From Nymphalis io (lineage: Eukaryota > Arthropoda > Insecta > Lepidoptera > Nymphalidae), in assembly GCF_905147045.1 (NCBI RefSeq), contig NC_065918.1, positions 9,920,001 to 9,984,000 on the forward strand: a stretch of DNA of 64,000 nucleotides, read 5' to 3'. Below are positions 1-14,000 of the stretch, in pieces; positions within the stretch are counted from its first letter, which is position 1, and the number at the start of each line of letters is the position of its first letter. The position numbers were made by a program, and so were the translations under genes. The notes under the pieces were generated by a model. The model was given only the letters and a program-made list of their open reading frames with translations, ran no database searches and was not told the DNA's origin.

Positions 1-534
1 GAATTATAACTGATTTCTGACAACTATTTTAAACGTGTATTTTCAAGTGTTTTTTTTATCAGAAGATTTTTTTTTGCTATGATTCGACATTCAAAACCCT
101 TTAAGTGAATGGTGTAACACCGAGAGCCGAACGTGAACAACATCAATTTAGTAATGCCCTGCATCATTTTCACACCATGCGCGAGTTCCGAATGATTTAG
201 GACCCGTGTGGCGGAAACACGACTATCAATTGTTTCACTATTTTCATTTGAAATTCATAAGTTTAAATAGTAATGTATTCTCAATTCATATTATTATTTC
301 AGTATTATTTTTTATTTTTATATAATGAATCCATTATTAAATTAATTTAGATAAAAACCACAAGCAATTTCAATGATACAAAGACAAAAAAACGCAAATA
401 TAATTTGGACGCACTAAATTTATCTTAAAAGTTAAAAAAAAACCCAGCTGGAATTCAAAATTATGAATCTGATTTGCATATCAGAGAACAGCAATTGATA
501 ATCGTGTATGATCGTATCGTGGGGCCTATAAGAC
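1..534. other. Mbs intron 13 (partial)
   Basis: AT-rich sequence downstream of the exon 13 donor. I see no further coding segment. The final Mbs exons, which should encode the coiled coil, are presumably outside the window. Confidence 0.6.
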
Positions 535-672
535 CTTATTAGTGGGGTCGAGCCGCAGCCGCCACGAAGGGCGTCTCTCACTGATGGCCGCGATGGTAGC
601 GGTCGCTGTCGCGGTAGCGCACGCCAGCGCTAACGTCACCGCGACGTCCCCGCCGCTCACAGCTCTGCGAGC
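535..672 (-). CDS. Mbs: Mbs coding exon 13 (ERRPSWRLRLD), last exon in the window
   Basis: 138 nt, phase 0 at both ends, after ATCGTAG and before GTCTTA. It ends ISERRPSWRLRLDPTNK, resembling a conserved insect Mbs segment. The first half is an unusual Ala/Thr/Val-rich hydrophobic stretch. The acceptor has a poor pyrimidine tract, so the exact 5' edge is less certain. Later exons lie off the left edge. Confidence 0.75.
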
Positions 673-3600
673 CTACGATACCCATACCGTGAAACGACGC
701 GAAAACATACGAGGTAAATGATGACAGAATTAAATATTCCTTTGTAGATCTATTCGATAGAGATAGAAATTATAAAGTTATGACATTTGATTTATTCTTT
801 TGAAATATTTATGTAAATGTGTATAATGTGATGCATTTAATGTACTTTTTTAATAATATGTATTATATTATTGAGGAAACAGTGGTACATGATTTTCGTA
901 TTATTATCACACATGAACAAATATGGGCCAATTGAGTTGAAAATCGAACTACCCTCAAACGGTCCGTATAAAAAATGATAAATGTACGGTTTTAATTTAT
1001 AGTTCAAATTACCGTTGGACACTTTATAAGATTTTTTTAAATGTAACTTTTGTAATGTAATAACATAAGATAAACTGAGGTATTAAAATTGTGCATTTTT
1101 GGTATCCTCTGGCTATCCTGGTCCGGTCTTGTCTTAGAACAGCCTGTTCACGGTACAACCGTTGGAGAGTAGTGAACTACATGGAGCAAGTTACTATATA
1201 ATACAAACGCAACCTATGTACAAGTGTCGTATGTCTTAGACAAATCAAACATATCAATACTTTATGTTTTGGGTAAACATTTTAGTTCATTGTATAATAT
1301 GATTATATAATCTGTAAACGTGTCAAGCAAAACATGAAATTCGATGTCTTAGTTTGATCTGCTAAACTTTACTAATTCCTAAATTAAATAATTCAGAAAA
1401 ACTTATGTACATTGTTACTTATTATTTACAAAAAAAAAAGATGCAAATAATATATATTTTTTTATTTTATCACCTATACTTTAAGTTGGACCCAATAATT
1501 TATACTTCACCCCTTCAAAGACTAATCAACACAAAATACATACTGCAGTGGTATCCGTATTAATGGATGTTATATCCTCCGTCTTCTTAATGCTAGCGGG
1601 CGACGGCGACTCTGTCGTTCCGTTCCCTGCCTTCTTCTTAACTAACTGCTCAGCTGATTTAATCTCGTCGAGTGTCACCCCCTGCGTCGAACGTCGCGTT
1701 TCGCGGACCCTTTTCGCGTGAGCTTTCCTCTGCGTCTCGCTCTCCTCATCCCGCACCGGAGGCACAAACGACCTATAATCGCATTATTCTGTCACAGACT
1801 CGCCACTCACAATAGACGGGTAAAATACACAAAAGCGAACTTCATCTACGGTTACCAAATGTTTCTACTAATATAGTATAAAAACATGCAAAAATATTAT
1901 AAAAAAATTCAAAAACATATTATTACATACATATAATTTTAATAACGAAATGTATGTTTGTTTTTCACATTCATGCGCAATAAATAATTCTTTAATCCGC
2001 AAATAAATCGTTCGAGCAGGCTAATAGACGAAGCGCTATAACAAATAAAATCCACACACAAACTTGTTTGTTCGGACAAGAGATTATTTCGTTTACAAAA
2101 ATACTTTGAACTAAGAAAAATTGAAAAGAATTAAATTATGAATTTATCACTTTGTATTATTAAGTTAAAATAATATCGCTTCGAAACTGTATGTAATCTC
2201 TTGGCCAAATAACAATGTAATCAAGCTACAAGATCGTTGGTACTTGAAGAAATTCTTGAATATGTTTCCAGGCGACAGTTTGGTGGGCGTTGTCGAGCTC
2301 GGTGTTGAATTGCTACTGTTCGACTCTACGCTCTCCGAGGAGCTGTTGTATACACAACAACTAATTAATAATAAACACACCTCGTTCGCTAAGTGTAACT
2401 GCTACGTTAACGCATAATATCAAGTCTACGACACGCTTTATAATATAATGACGTGGTATGTTTTAATTACTATCAGTCACTTGAGACAATGACAGCAATA
2501 GCTCTAGTTTTATTAGACCAGTATTTCGAATGACGTCATACAGGTTTAATTTTTTTTTAATATCTAAGTAGTCGAATATCCTAATAATTTATTTCGGGTT
2601 TATTGCTAAATAGTTTATATACTACAGACAACATCTTCAATTTCTTTAAATACGTACATATATCTGAACATACTTATCTCAATATATTATCAAGCGTGTA
2701 CTATGTTACCCACAAATTCCCCTTCACCAAAAATATTTATTAAACTTTACAAGATATAGCATAATTATATTTTATTTTTATTACAATCAGGGCCTATTTT
2801 AAAATCGCCTGTTAACTGTCATCGGATTTGTTCTTAATAAAATTCGTTTAGAAAGATTATATATAAACAAAAGATGTTAAAAAGTTAACAGACAATTAAA
2901 CGATCAACCCACACAACAGACAACATTTAATAGTTGAAAGAAAATTATTCCATATTTAAATATTACATGATACAATGAGCCTTAAACTGAAAAATTAAAG
3001 TTCTTTAATTTAATAATAATATCTCACGCGTCAAAAAGGATAAGAATTATTGTTAAGTGAAAAAAAATTAGCCCGGCTAGTTACTGTAATGAGTGTTATT
3101 TTTAATAATTTTAATAAAAACACTAACAAATCTGGTACCTAATTACAAGTGGCCTTCGTCCTTTAAGACTGGCAGTGCAAGAAGTATAAAGAACTCTTGT
3201 TACCGTCATTGGGCCGCCAACCATGGGATAAATAATAAAATATTACATCCCTTACGCTTTTAGTTCAACTCACTCCATTCAAACCGGAACACTGCTTACA
3301 GTGTATTGATATTTAACGGTAGAATGATTGACGAGTCCCCGGATTTAACAGCAAAATGCCCTACCATCGAGTAAAAGCCCTCGCCATCTCTAGACAATTA
3401 AAATGACAGGAGGAGGACCTTGAATCGACACGAATCATTGGTCGAGTTCTTATAGTATTTATTATAGCTCTATAGGCGAAATTGTTATCGAATCTTTGGT
3501 AGTAAAATTGAAGAGAATATGATTAGTTAAGTTGTATAGAGTTGTATTTTATTATAATTCAATATATTAATCAAAATATTTACGTAATATTGCGAGGTTA

Positions 3601-6600
3601 GTAACAAATTGTTTCTTTACTGTTCTAGCCATTGGAATATTGATTAAAACTCCTCAAAAAATCATCAAAAAAGAAAAATGTCCTACAATGTGTCATAATT
3701 ATTTCGGTATTCATATTAATATTTAACTATAAATAGACAGCAAATATAAAATGAGGTACCTTCTAATAGTTTGCGTGGTTGTCGAGTTGGTTGTGTTCGC
3801 TGTGGCGCTGGTGGTAGATGGAATGTTCCACGTGTTAGCATCCCTTTCCCTTCTTTCAGATGAACTGATTCTATATATAAAGAATTGAATATGTTTCAGT
3901 TATATGTTATTTAACTATCATCATTAGGTATCGTCAAATATATTCTAATACTATTTATTATAGCTGCAACACCGCTGGCTAAAAAGCTATTGAGTATCGT
4001 CATCGAAAACTAAATATATTAGGATATAAATAATAAATGAATGTTTTATTAAGAAATATAAATGATGGGTTAAAATGTGCATTCTGATTGGTTTCCAATT
4101 TGGATAATGAAAATTTATTTTCTTTTAAACTTATTTGGTACCCATTAACTATATGCTTATAGGGACTAAGTGAATTACTTTTATTTACATAAAATATTCT
4201 AATTATCTTAATATAGTACGAAATAACTCAAAAACAAAAAAATATATATATAAAAAAAAAATCTAAAAGAAATAATAAGATAAGTTGTGTTATGCTTTAT
4301 ATGGCATGGCAAAAATTGTGGATGAATATGTAAATAGAAATATGCAAAATTTCTTACAACTTTATAAATTTAATAAAATACAGACTTTTGCCATTTGACC
4401 GTAAGAGAACATTAAACTCTCACAAGACTTGGACGTTTTATTAATTGGTTGTGACTCCTAAAATATTATCAAGATTAACCAAATCCGAAACCAACGTAAA
4501 CTTAAGTCGCAGCACCTGGTCTGAACATCTTCGTTAGTACTCTCTGGCGCATTGTTAGTAGCCTCCTGATTTTTTTTCCTTAGCTCGATTGAAGCCAACG
4601 TTGACTGCGGCAGCGGCGGTATGGAAGGACACGATGAAGCTTTTATACGCGCCGTCACGTCTCGGTATCGCTGATAGAAACTGTTCACAGACACACACAA
4701 GCATGCTACTGGACTTATGTACAGACACATAGAAATGTCAACGTGACGTGCTGAGGAGAGTGAATGATTGTATGCGATTTTTGATTACTTGTATGATATG
4801 AGTGATGTTGACATCTATACACGTACTAGTAACGTTATTGATATGTGCAACTAAAATTATAATAGAAAGTTTTTTTTTTTGTTTTCTTACTGAACATCAA
4901 AATTATTAATCTAAGATTGCAGTAAAATGTGATTGTTGTTTAGAGGCATCCGCAAAATAATTGAGTAGCCTCTAGACTGTTAAGAAATAAGATTATACTT
5001 TTCATTTTACCATTCAAGTTAACAAACAAAATGTCATAAGAGCCCACCACTCAAAAGTTTTTTAACTTGAAATATTCGCAAAACTGCAATTTAAAACTAG
5101 ACAAGAGGCGATTGATAATACAGATATATCTTACTATAGCAATCACAAATTCTAATCTTAAAATGTTATGAATTATTTTCTTTTAATTATGAATAAAAAA
5201 TACCTGTCTACGTTTATTTAAAAATGATGTAAATTGTTATTAAAATTATTAGACTTGTAAGAAATATGACTATAGTAGAAATCATGAACAGCATCTTATA
5301 ATGATAATTTTGCTTATTTCAAGCAGTTATTTACAAACTCATAAATGAAAATTAAAAATCTTTAATTTATGAAGATGTCTAATAAAGTAAACAATCAAGC
5401 AGAATGATTTTGATTTAGATGAAATTTTAGTGCACAAAAAGTACATAAAAAAGATCTAGATCCTTCGAGAAATTGAAATGAAGAAAAAAAAGCAGTTTTT
5501 TGCAAAATATGCAAATAGACTCACGTCTTATCATTTTCGAAGCTGTGAGTCCTCCTGAGTATTGTATCATTATCCACATTATTGTTAGCAGGTTTATTGT
5601 CTCCTGTAATAGAATAAATAAAATACAGTACAAATACAGTACAATAACAGCCTGTAAATGTCCTACTGCTGGGCTAAGGCCTCCTTTCACTTTTTGAGGA
5701 GAAGGACTTGGAGCTTATTCTACCACGCTGCTCTAATGCGGGTTGGTGGAATACACATGTGGCAGAATTTCAGTGAAATTAGACACTGGCAAAATTCCCA
5801 GCTTTGCAAGTTGCAACGTTTTCTTTACAGATTACATACGATTTGAAGCTTCTCTGTTCGGATATGATTTTTGTTTTTGTCCAGTTCACATATTTGTTGT
5901 TGGTCAATAAAAAAATATCTATCTACTAACTTATTTAAATGTAAAGAATTTTATAAATAATCGTATAACTTACGAGTATTATCTTGTTGTCTGTTTCGGA
6001 AAGAGGCTGATCTTCTCCAAGAAGGCGCTTCATCCATAGACGCATTGTCGACGACAGGTTCTGTAGCCTCGGGGGACGGCGCTCGACCTTTGGGCGGCTT
6101 GCCGTCTGAGATTTTTGGGATAATCTCTGGCGCAGCGGGCGGCTTCTCTGTTAATATACCTATATTATACTTTTATATAAGAAACAAATAGATACTTCTT
6201 ATAATAATATGTAACATCAGAAAATTAAAAAGTCTAACTGCCTTTACTTGGTTAGAATTCTCAATAAAGTTAGGAACCTAGAAGTGTTACAAGCCTGCGT
6301 AAGCGTGAAAGCTGTTATTTCTGCCCCTAAATTATCTCCCGTCCCGTCGAATTATGAGGGTAAATTAATATAGAGTACACTTGCGTATAGGCATATTTGT
6401 GAACGATAAAACTTCCTCTTCAACTAATCTACTTCTAGAGATTGGCTCAGTTAGTCAAAATTTAGACAGAAGCAGAACTTTATTAACTGTAATTTCAATG
6501 ATTTAGAGGAAAACATATATCAAAACAGTTACAAAGATTATGACCGCAACTGGGATGTCTGGACTTATTGCATATGTCATTTCGGCCACGGCGACTCAAG

Positions 6601-9600
6601 AGAGATTAGCCAACTACACAGGAGATATTATAGAGCACAAGTATGCACTCTCTCTTCCCTAGCTCTCATAATCCGATGGATGGCAATCCGATAACTTTTT
6701 ATTGGGCCGACCTGGGAATTGAACCCAGGACCTCAGGGTCTGCGGCCTTACATCGAGCCACTAGAACAACGAGGTAGTCATTACTGGCACTAGTTGAATA
6801 CAGTCAACGTCAAGACAAACATGTGAGTATAGCAAAGGGTGAATAACAATTTACAATAGATATATAATTAACCATTAATAACGTTGTCCGTCTGTCCAGT
6901 AATCTGCAGTTCAACTCGCTTAACGTCGTGACGCGGTGGACTCCTTTTGCGCTTGTTGTTATTATTGTTATTGTTGTTCACACGCCGCGGCGCTTTTAGG
7001 GATGCTTCAGCTAACCATGTAGATATGCTCGGGTCGACCAGGTCCATACATGTTTGACCCTGCAAATTAAAAATAGAACGTTAGAGTTATAAAAATAGTC
7101 TAAAAATCAATTGTAATTCCAATATATGCGTATTTATTCAATGGATTATTTTTTATTTGGTTTTTATTTGTGCCCGTTGGTTTACTAAATTAGGTTTTGA
7201 TCCTCGAAAAATACGTTGTGCCTTGTATAGCCGTGGCTAGTTTTCACCCTGCGGGCATACCTACGGTAACAACTGAATCGTCGTGTTCCGGCCTGGAGAT
7301 ATCAAACTATGCGCGGTAGCGTTTCATTTTGAGACAGAATCTGCCAGCCCGACCTGATGGCGATTTCCAAAAGGTACTTTAGTCAAACTCATCATCAGTG
7401 CAGTATGCGCTGTCAGTTGTTGGGTCATAAATTGTCCTCGCGCAAAACTTCATTTTACATATTTTCACAGCGGTTGCACTTTCTCTCGATTAAAGTGCAC
7501 CTCTTAAACATTCGAGGATTTCACTTAAATCTCCTTGCTGTCCACCATCTAGAGACTGAGACACCTCTTCTTTATTCATTTATTCGCGCTTCCAGTCAAA
7601 ACGTAAAACAGAGAATATATAGTGCAAGTAATATAATGAAACCTCTATCTCGCAGACTCAGATTGCTGTCCAGCAGTAGCGTACTACTATAACAAGGGTT
7701 CTCTTTGAAGCATAATCATTTATATGCATTTAATGTTGCTGCTTATCAAATAAACGGGTGCTCATGCAAGCTCATTTTGACAGCACCAACAGCATCGGGA
7801 TTTCTCCACCGTGGTATTAAATCATTTTTGTCCCTAGTGAAGCAAACGAACTTTCACGATCCGTCTCTGGGTTTCTTAGCGTTTAAAAAGATAAATCTTT
7901 TGGTAACTCAGTATGTAATAGCCTTCTTTCTTGATTTTGCAAAATTCTGTCAACCTAACCTACCGCCTTGAAACTCTATTACGCCAGCGATTCGCATACC
8001 TCAAAAAGTAGTATTAAACCGTCGCATATTAAATGTAATATGCGAGTAGCCATGAGGGAATAGAAACGAATGTTTTGAGGAATTGCTCTTCTGGGTTATC
8101 TCCTATTTTGACACGCTTGTTTTGCCTTTCTCTTCAACTTGTCTACATCCCAAACTCCTGTTAGCTTACAACTTAATTTTCCATTCCAAAACTTAATGTT
8201 CAACTTCCTTCTTACTCAGAGCACAGTGCGTGGATTAAATTATAAGATCTCGGCTTACCTAGAAAACAACATTCTCCTGTCTAATCATCAAAACCATTCA
8301 ACAGGTCTCTTAGTATAAGCCAGTAAGTGTATATGACTATGACTGGTAGTTATCACTATTTCATCCGCTGTTACCTTTGGAAGATCTTTCGAGATATATG
8401 CTAAAGTCACTGCTACAAAACGTGTTATATTATATTATATAAAGTGAAGTTATATTTCCAACTAGCTCAGGACCGTTCATGTATGGATATGGTATCATTG
8501 TGATGCAGTTACTTGTGGTATACTTCTGCCACATATAAGCTAAATTTGAAACCCTCGGCTCGGTAATACATCGCCAACTTAATACAAATTTTAGTTTGAA
8601 ACATTGGCACAAAGAAGCTGGTCTATCGGTTTTCTGCAGATTTTTCTTTTGAAGAGTGTGCACAGGAATTACATGATTTAATACCTCCTTCACCTTTCGA
8701 CCATCGGCCATGCAGGCACTGCAAGTCTACGCTTCTACTTATCAACAAATAACCCATTCGCACGAAGCATTTTGCTACTCTATTTCTAATGGGCCAACCC
8801 AAAATGTGGAATTTCTTTCTGTTTTACCTGAACTGTAAAATCCTAACTGAAAATCTTTAAAGCAAGCGCGTTCTATCTTAGACGCATACTTACGTATATA
8901 GCCAATTAAAATAAAAAATCTTGAAATAATTATATTTTTCATGGTAGTAGAAACATAAATTATTGAATTTAATTCAGATAATCTTAAGTATGTAAGTATA
9001 ATTTAATGAACATATACTAACTTCTCAGTATAGTAATAACATTTGATATAATTTAAAGGTGAATAAATAAATTACCGAATAGTTTTTCAAGTTGGGGTCA
9101 GCGCCATGCTTCAAAAGTAGAGCGGCAGCTTCTTTTTTCCCCCAAAGTGCTGCTGCATGTAGAGGAGTCCAGCCCTCATAGTCAACACAATCTGGGTCTA
9201 CATTGCATTCTTCTAGAAGAGTTTGTGCGACCTACGACGAAACAATAAATATTTATATATGTATAGCTTGATATTATGATGTCTTAATAATATAAAGTAA
9301 AATCAACAAATATAAATATCTGAAAACAACATTAAAAAATTATTTAATAATACTTCTGTATCACTACAGCGAATTGGAAGAGTCATCAACAGTCACAAAG
9401 TAAATTATCCATTGATATTGGTACATCTCTTTGATATTAATAGACTTTGGCAGAGTTTAATCTATAACCATGAAACCACGGGTGGAAATTAATACATTAT
9501 GTATTTATATGGAAAAAGTTAATCGATGTTCTATTTACAAATAACAATACAAACTCTAATTTCGATCATTTCATTTGAATTAGAAGAACTGCGTTATTTG

Positions 9601-10999
9601 TATATCCTCACAAACATGTCCAATGCACAAAAAACCATAAGGAGCAGGTATAATGGATCAAAAATATGATTACACATAAACAATGACAGTGTAAATGAGA
9701 TACTAACGTCTATATAACCCTTCGCTGCTGCAACGTGTAAGGGTGTTCCGCCTGTTTTCGGGTCTCTCACTTCAACGTAACCGTTCGCAGCCCAGTTCCT
9801 CGCGTCACTCAGCAACGTGTCAACCTCTGCGGTGCGAGACTTTTCACAATCTATACCTGAAATAATAGTATAATATAAAATTAAAAAATTTAACTAATTT
9901 ATAGCGCCAAATAAAATAACTTATTTAAAAGATCCAGGACACTTTAATCACGTTAGTGACTAAGGATTTACAGAATGAAAAAAAAAGTCTATATATACGT
10001 AATGTGTGTCACAATGTATTTAAGCGTCACTTTTTAGCACCCGATTTATTACATCAAAATATTATAATAATACTTTTGAATCGTCAAACGCTTTCGCCGG
10101 TTCGGAATGAGGAATCCACTGAGAAGAATCGACAAGAAATTAATTTATTACTCTTTTAAAAAAATATATATACAAATTTGTATAAATTACATACAATTAG
10201 TTCCTAGTCGAGATCCAATAATCGTTCAATCGATCCATTATTGTCAGATTTAGAAACGGTAATAGGCTTTTACCGATAAGAATCTCTTTGTGTTAGCTTG
10301 CTTAGTATAGACTACAGAATTGCAGTAAAAATACCTAATATACCATATATGACTACCTAATAATAAACATCGAGATGAATGACACTACAATATTATACTT
10401 AAGACAATTACAATGATGAAATATTATAGACTACAATATTAATATTTCTCGGACACCGTGCCTCGTTTAACGTAGTAATTAATACATTGTCCATATGGAT
10501 ATTGCTTTACTCATTAACATAATTTTTCAGTGACGTATCATCTAATGTTTTTTTTTTAAATATCTAATATATAAAAGTAATTATTCCAAACAAGTTTGTA
10601 AGTTCGAATATGACCCTTATTTTATCCATTGAGTTAAGAATCCTAATCGTCATTGGTCGGTGACATTAGATGATGCAATAGGAGACCAATGAGCATTACT
10701 GCTAAATTAGTTTATCGGACTTCGTATGGGTTTTCATAAGTTTAAGATGAAGACAACAAAAACTGAAATTATGGATTTATATAGGATTGGCTCAATAGTG
10801 GAAATTCGACCGTAATAATTAATGGTCAAAAAATAAAAAAATTGCATGTTTCGATAAAAAAAATCTATTCTTATTTCAAAAACAAAACTCTTCAGTAGAC
10901 ACCAAACCAAAAGGATTGCCACGAGAGAAAATATTTTAGGTTAAAAGATGTTTTTAGGTGTCTATTGATTGAAAATTAATTTATAAAGAACGTTTTCTT

Positions 11000-11043
<44 letters not shown>

Positions 11044-14000
11044 AACGTATGAGCATACTAATAAAGCTTATATACTACAAAAATATACTTAAGTTTCATA
11101 ATTTATAAACCACAAATACTTAAAACAATTGATCATTAACAGCGATTGTCGTATATGTTATTGTAAATGTGTATTTTTAATTACATTATCTGTTATGTTA
11201 GACAATTGACCACAATGATGAACGTTGGAAAACACAGTCATTCTTCGTAAATAATACCATATTCATTCACCATGATTGTGTACAGTAATCACGTCTCATT
11301 ATTTCACTATTTAATATTAATTATATATACCAACCTTTTTCGTCAATAACTTTCTGTAATAATTCCACCATTTTATCGCTTTCGGTGATATCGACTGGCA
11401 ATTCCCCATCGTAATTCACCGCGGCAATATCCGCACCGTTTTCAAGAAGATACCTACAATATAAATGAAATATTATCAATATCTAAAAAATATATATTGT
11501 TTCTGTATTTGTATCATATGCCCGCATCAAATTCGAAAATCCAGTTAAACGTTATATCTTTAACGACAAAAAGACCAAAATATATTAATTGTGTGATATT
11601 TTATCTATGATAAAGAAATATTGAAGAAGTAGCAAATATTCACAACACACGCAACCTTTCGTATTTATGATATTAGTGCGATTATTATTATTTGTTTTTC
11701 TGTCAGAAAATTCTCAGTAGCAGCCCGAAGTCTGGAAGTTGGAAGTGTGTACACTCTCGAGCTTCGGAAAGCACGTAAAACCGTTGGTCCTGCGCCTGAA
11801 CTCTTTCCGGTCGTGTGGGATTGCGGTCCCATCGGATTATAAGAGTTAGGGAATAGAGAGCGCACCTGTGTTTGCGCACACACTTGTGCACTATAATATC
11901 TCCTGCGTAGTTGGCTAATCTCTCTTGAGATTGGCCGCCGTGGCCGAAATGGGTCTGGAGGTTATTAAAGCCAAAAAGTAATAATATTAACGTAAATTAT
12001 TATAATGAAATTAATGAAAAAAAAAACGAAACAATGAGAACAAACGACGACAGTTTGAACGAAACGCGAATCTTAATATTTATGGCAGATCACTCTAAAA
12101 AGTAGATCGAAGAATATCTGGACACCACACTTCAAAAATTGACACACACACACACCGCCATCTGTTGGCTAAAGCCGCAATATATATTAAAACAACAGAA
12201 ATACGAACGTTTTTATAACTTTTGATAGACTCAACCGGTTTTGATGAAATAAAGACTGAACTATTAACTTTAAATGAGGCAGTTATTTTGAAAACACAGA
12301 CAGACACTTTAATTTTATTTAATTGTATAAATACTATAACTTTCATTCGATTGAGTTGATTGTTTTCTGTATAGTTTTTGGTAGCACATGCGTAGATAAC
12401 TCTGGTTTAGGACCGTAAACGTACAATAGGAGGCGTGCGAATCGTATCGGATAATTGTTTACAAAAAAATGCCTTGGTAAGGCATTAAGACCAAATTAAT
12501 AGAATACACATTTGAACACATGTCTCTAATATAGCTCTTGTATATATATTATTTTTATCAGCTTCATTATTGAGTTCTTGATAACTTTAGAAGTACTTTG
12601 ACTGATGGAGCAATAATTATGCTTGTTAATTATTTGTGCTCTTAAAAACCTTTTCATTTGAACAAACACAAGAGACACTATTTCATATGAAATGATTGAC
12701 TTTTTTCCTTAGAAATCTAACACTATTACTAAAACATAATATACGCAAGTTTTCCAATTTTATTTTCTCAGGCCTTTGTTGTTTTAAACAAAAGGAAATG
12801 ACCATTATAATGTGAGTAATGACAATGAGTATTATTGTCATCAAATATGTCATCAGTGTGTGAACAATTAACAAAATTAAATGAATAGCTAGATGACCGA
12901 AACACAGGAACTCCCTAACGTAACCGGGTCGAATGACTCAGCCCTTGTTTGCACTAATAAATTATCAACTCTCGTGTATTGAATGCAACGTCAGAAAGTC
13001 GTGTCATTTGTGTTCCATGGCAATATTCTATTACAACAGACAATCATTGCAACTCAAGTATAATAACATTTCCCATTCAATCAGTTTTAAATGTGAACTG
13101 CGATATACATATATTTTAGTAAAATAAAACGGAAATGTAGATTAAATACAAAAAAGAGTAGGTATTTATTTATAAAAAAATATTTGAGTATAACGTAATA
13201 TGTTTATCGTATTACGTCATTACAAATTTAATGTTACCTGGCTATACTAAGAAATCCACAAGAAGCCGTTGCATGTAGTGGGGTCCAGCCCTCGTTGTCA
13301 CCGCGGTTTACATCGGCACCGTGTTCGACCAGAAACTCCACCATCTCCAAATTGTCGTCAATGCATGCCTGAAATCGTTAGAACATATTATTTTCATGTG
13401 ATGTTTTTACTTTAACAAGATATTTTATATTATTAAAAGGTTGTGGAACAACCACAAAATAGTGCTGCAATTTATAAGAATGTATAAATTTCATTTGCAT
13501 TTAAAAATCTTTTAACCCTAGGCGAGCACGTGTTCTTATTCAAATATATTTCCTACCATCAACACATACATATGAACATATTACAGTAATAGGTAAAGAG
13601 TATCTATAAAAAAGTAGTGTATGAATTCGCAGTCTGCAAAAAGTTGTAATCGTTTCCGCAAAGCTCTTATTATGTATGCGTGATGCATATTGTTATTAAA
13701 TTGCTGTATGGTTTTTCTTCAAGAATTTTCAACAATCGAATCATGAAACAATCAAAGTCTTCCTCGGAACCATCTCCAACTAATTGCAAAAACAAGCTCT
13801 ACATACACTGTTATGCATTACAATAGTACATTAAGTGCATTGTGCAACAGTACGGAACTACTACAGGGTCAGTGCCACAATCGCTGGCGCGTATCGCGAC
13901 TCTAGAGGCAACTATTGGGTAATACAATAATTTTTATAATGCTAGGCATAGCGGATAAAAGTATAACCGTTGCTTCGATGTGCGTAGTTCAAAATATAAT

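Noticed and set aside
563..720. Plus-strand frame MAAMVAVAVAVAHAS with signal-peptide look
   Set aside because: It is the antisense of Mbs exon 13, whose splice sites and phase fit the gene.
6700..6773. Possible functional tRNA gene
   Set aside because: The tRNA-like head is fused to a SINE body and tail and lacks a sound cloverleaf, so it is a SINE promoter region.
12130..12350. Possible Helitron or MITE copy with a CA run
   Set aside because: Some blocks resemble Helitron-like repeats, but no TC start, hairpin or CTRR end could be placed.
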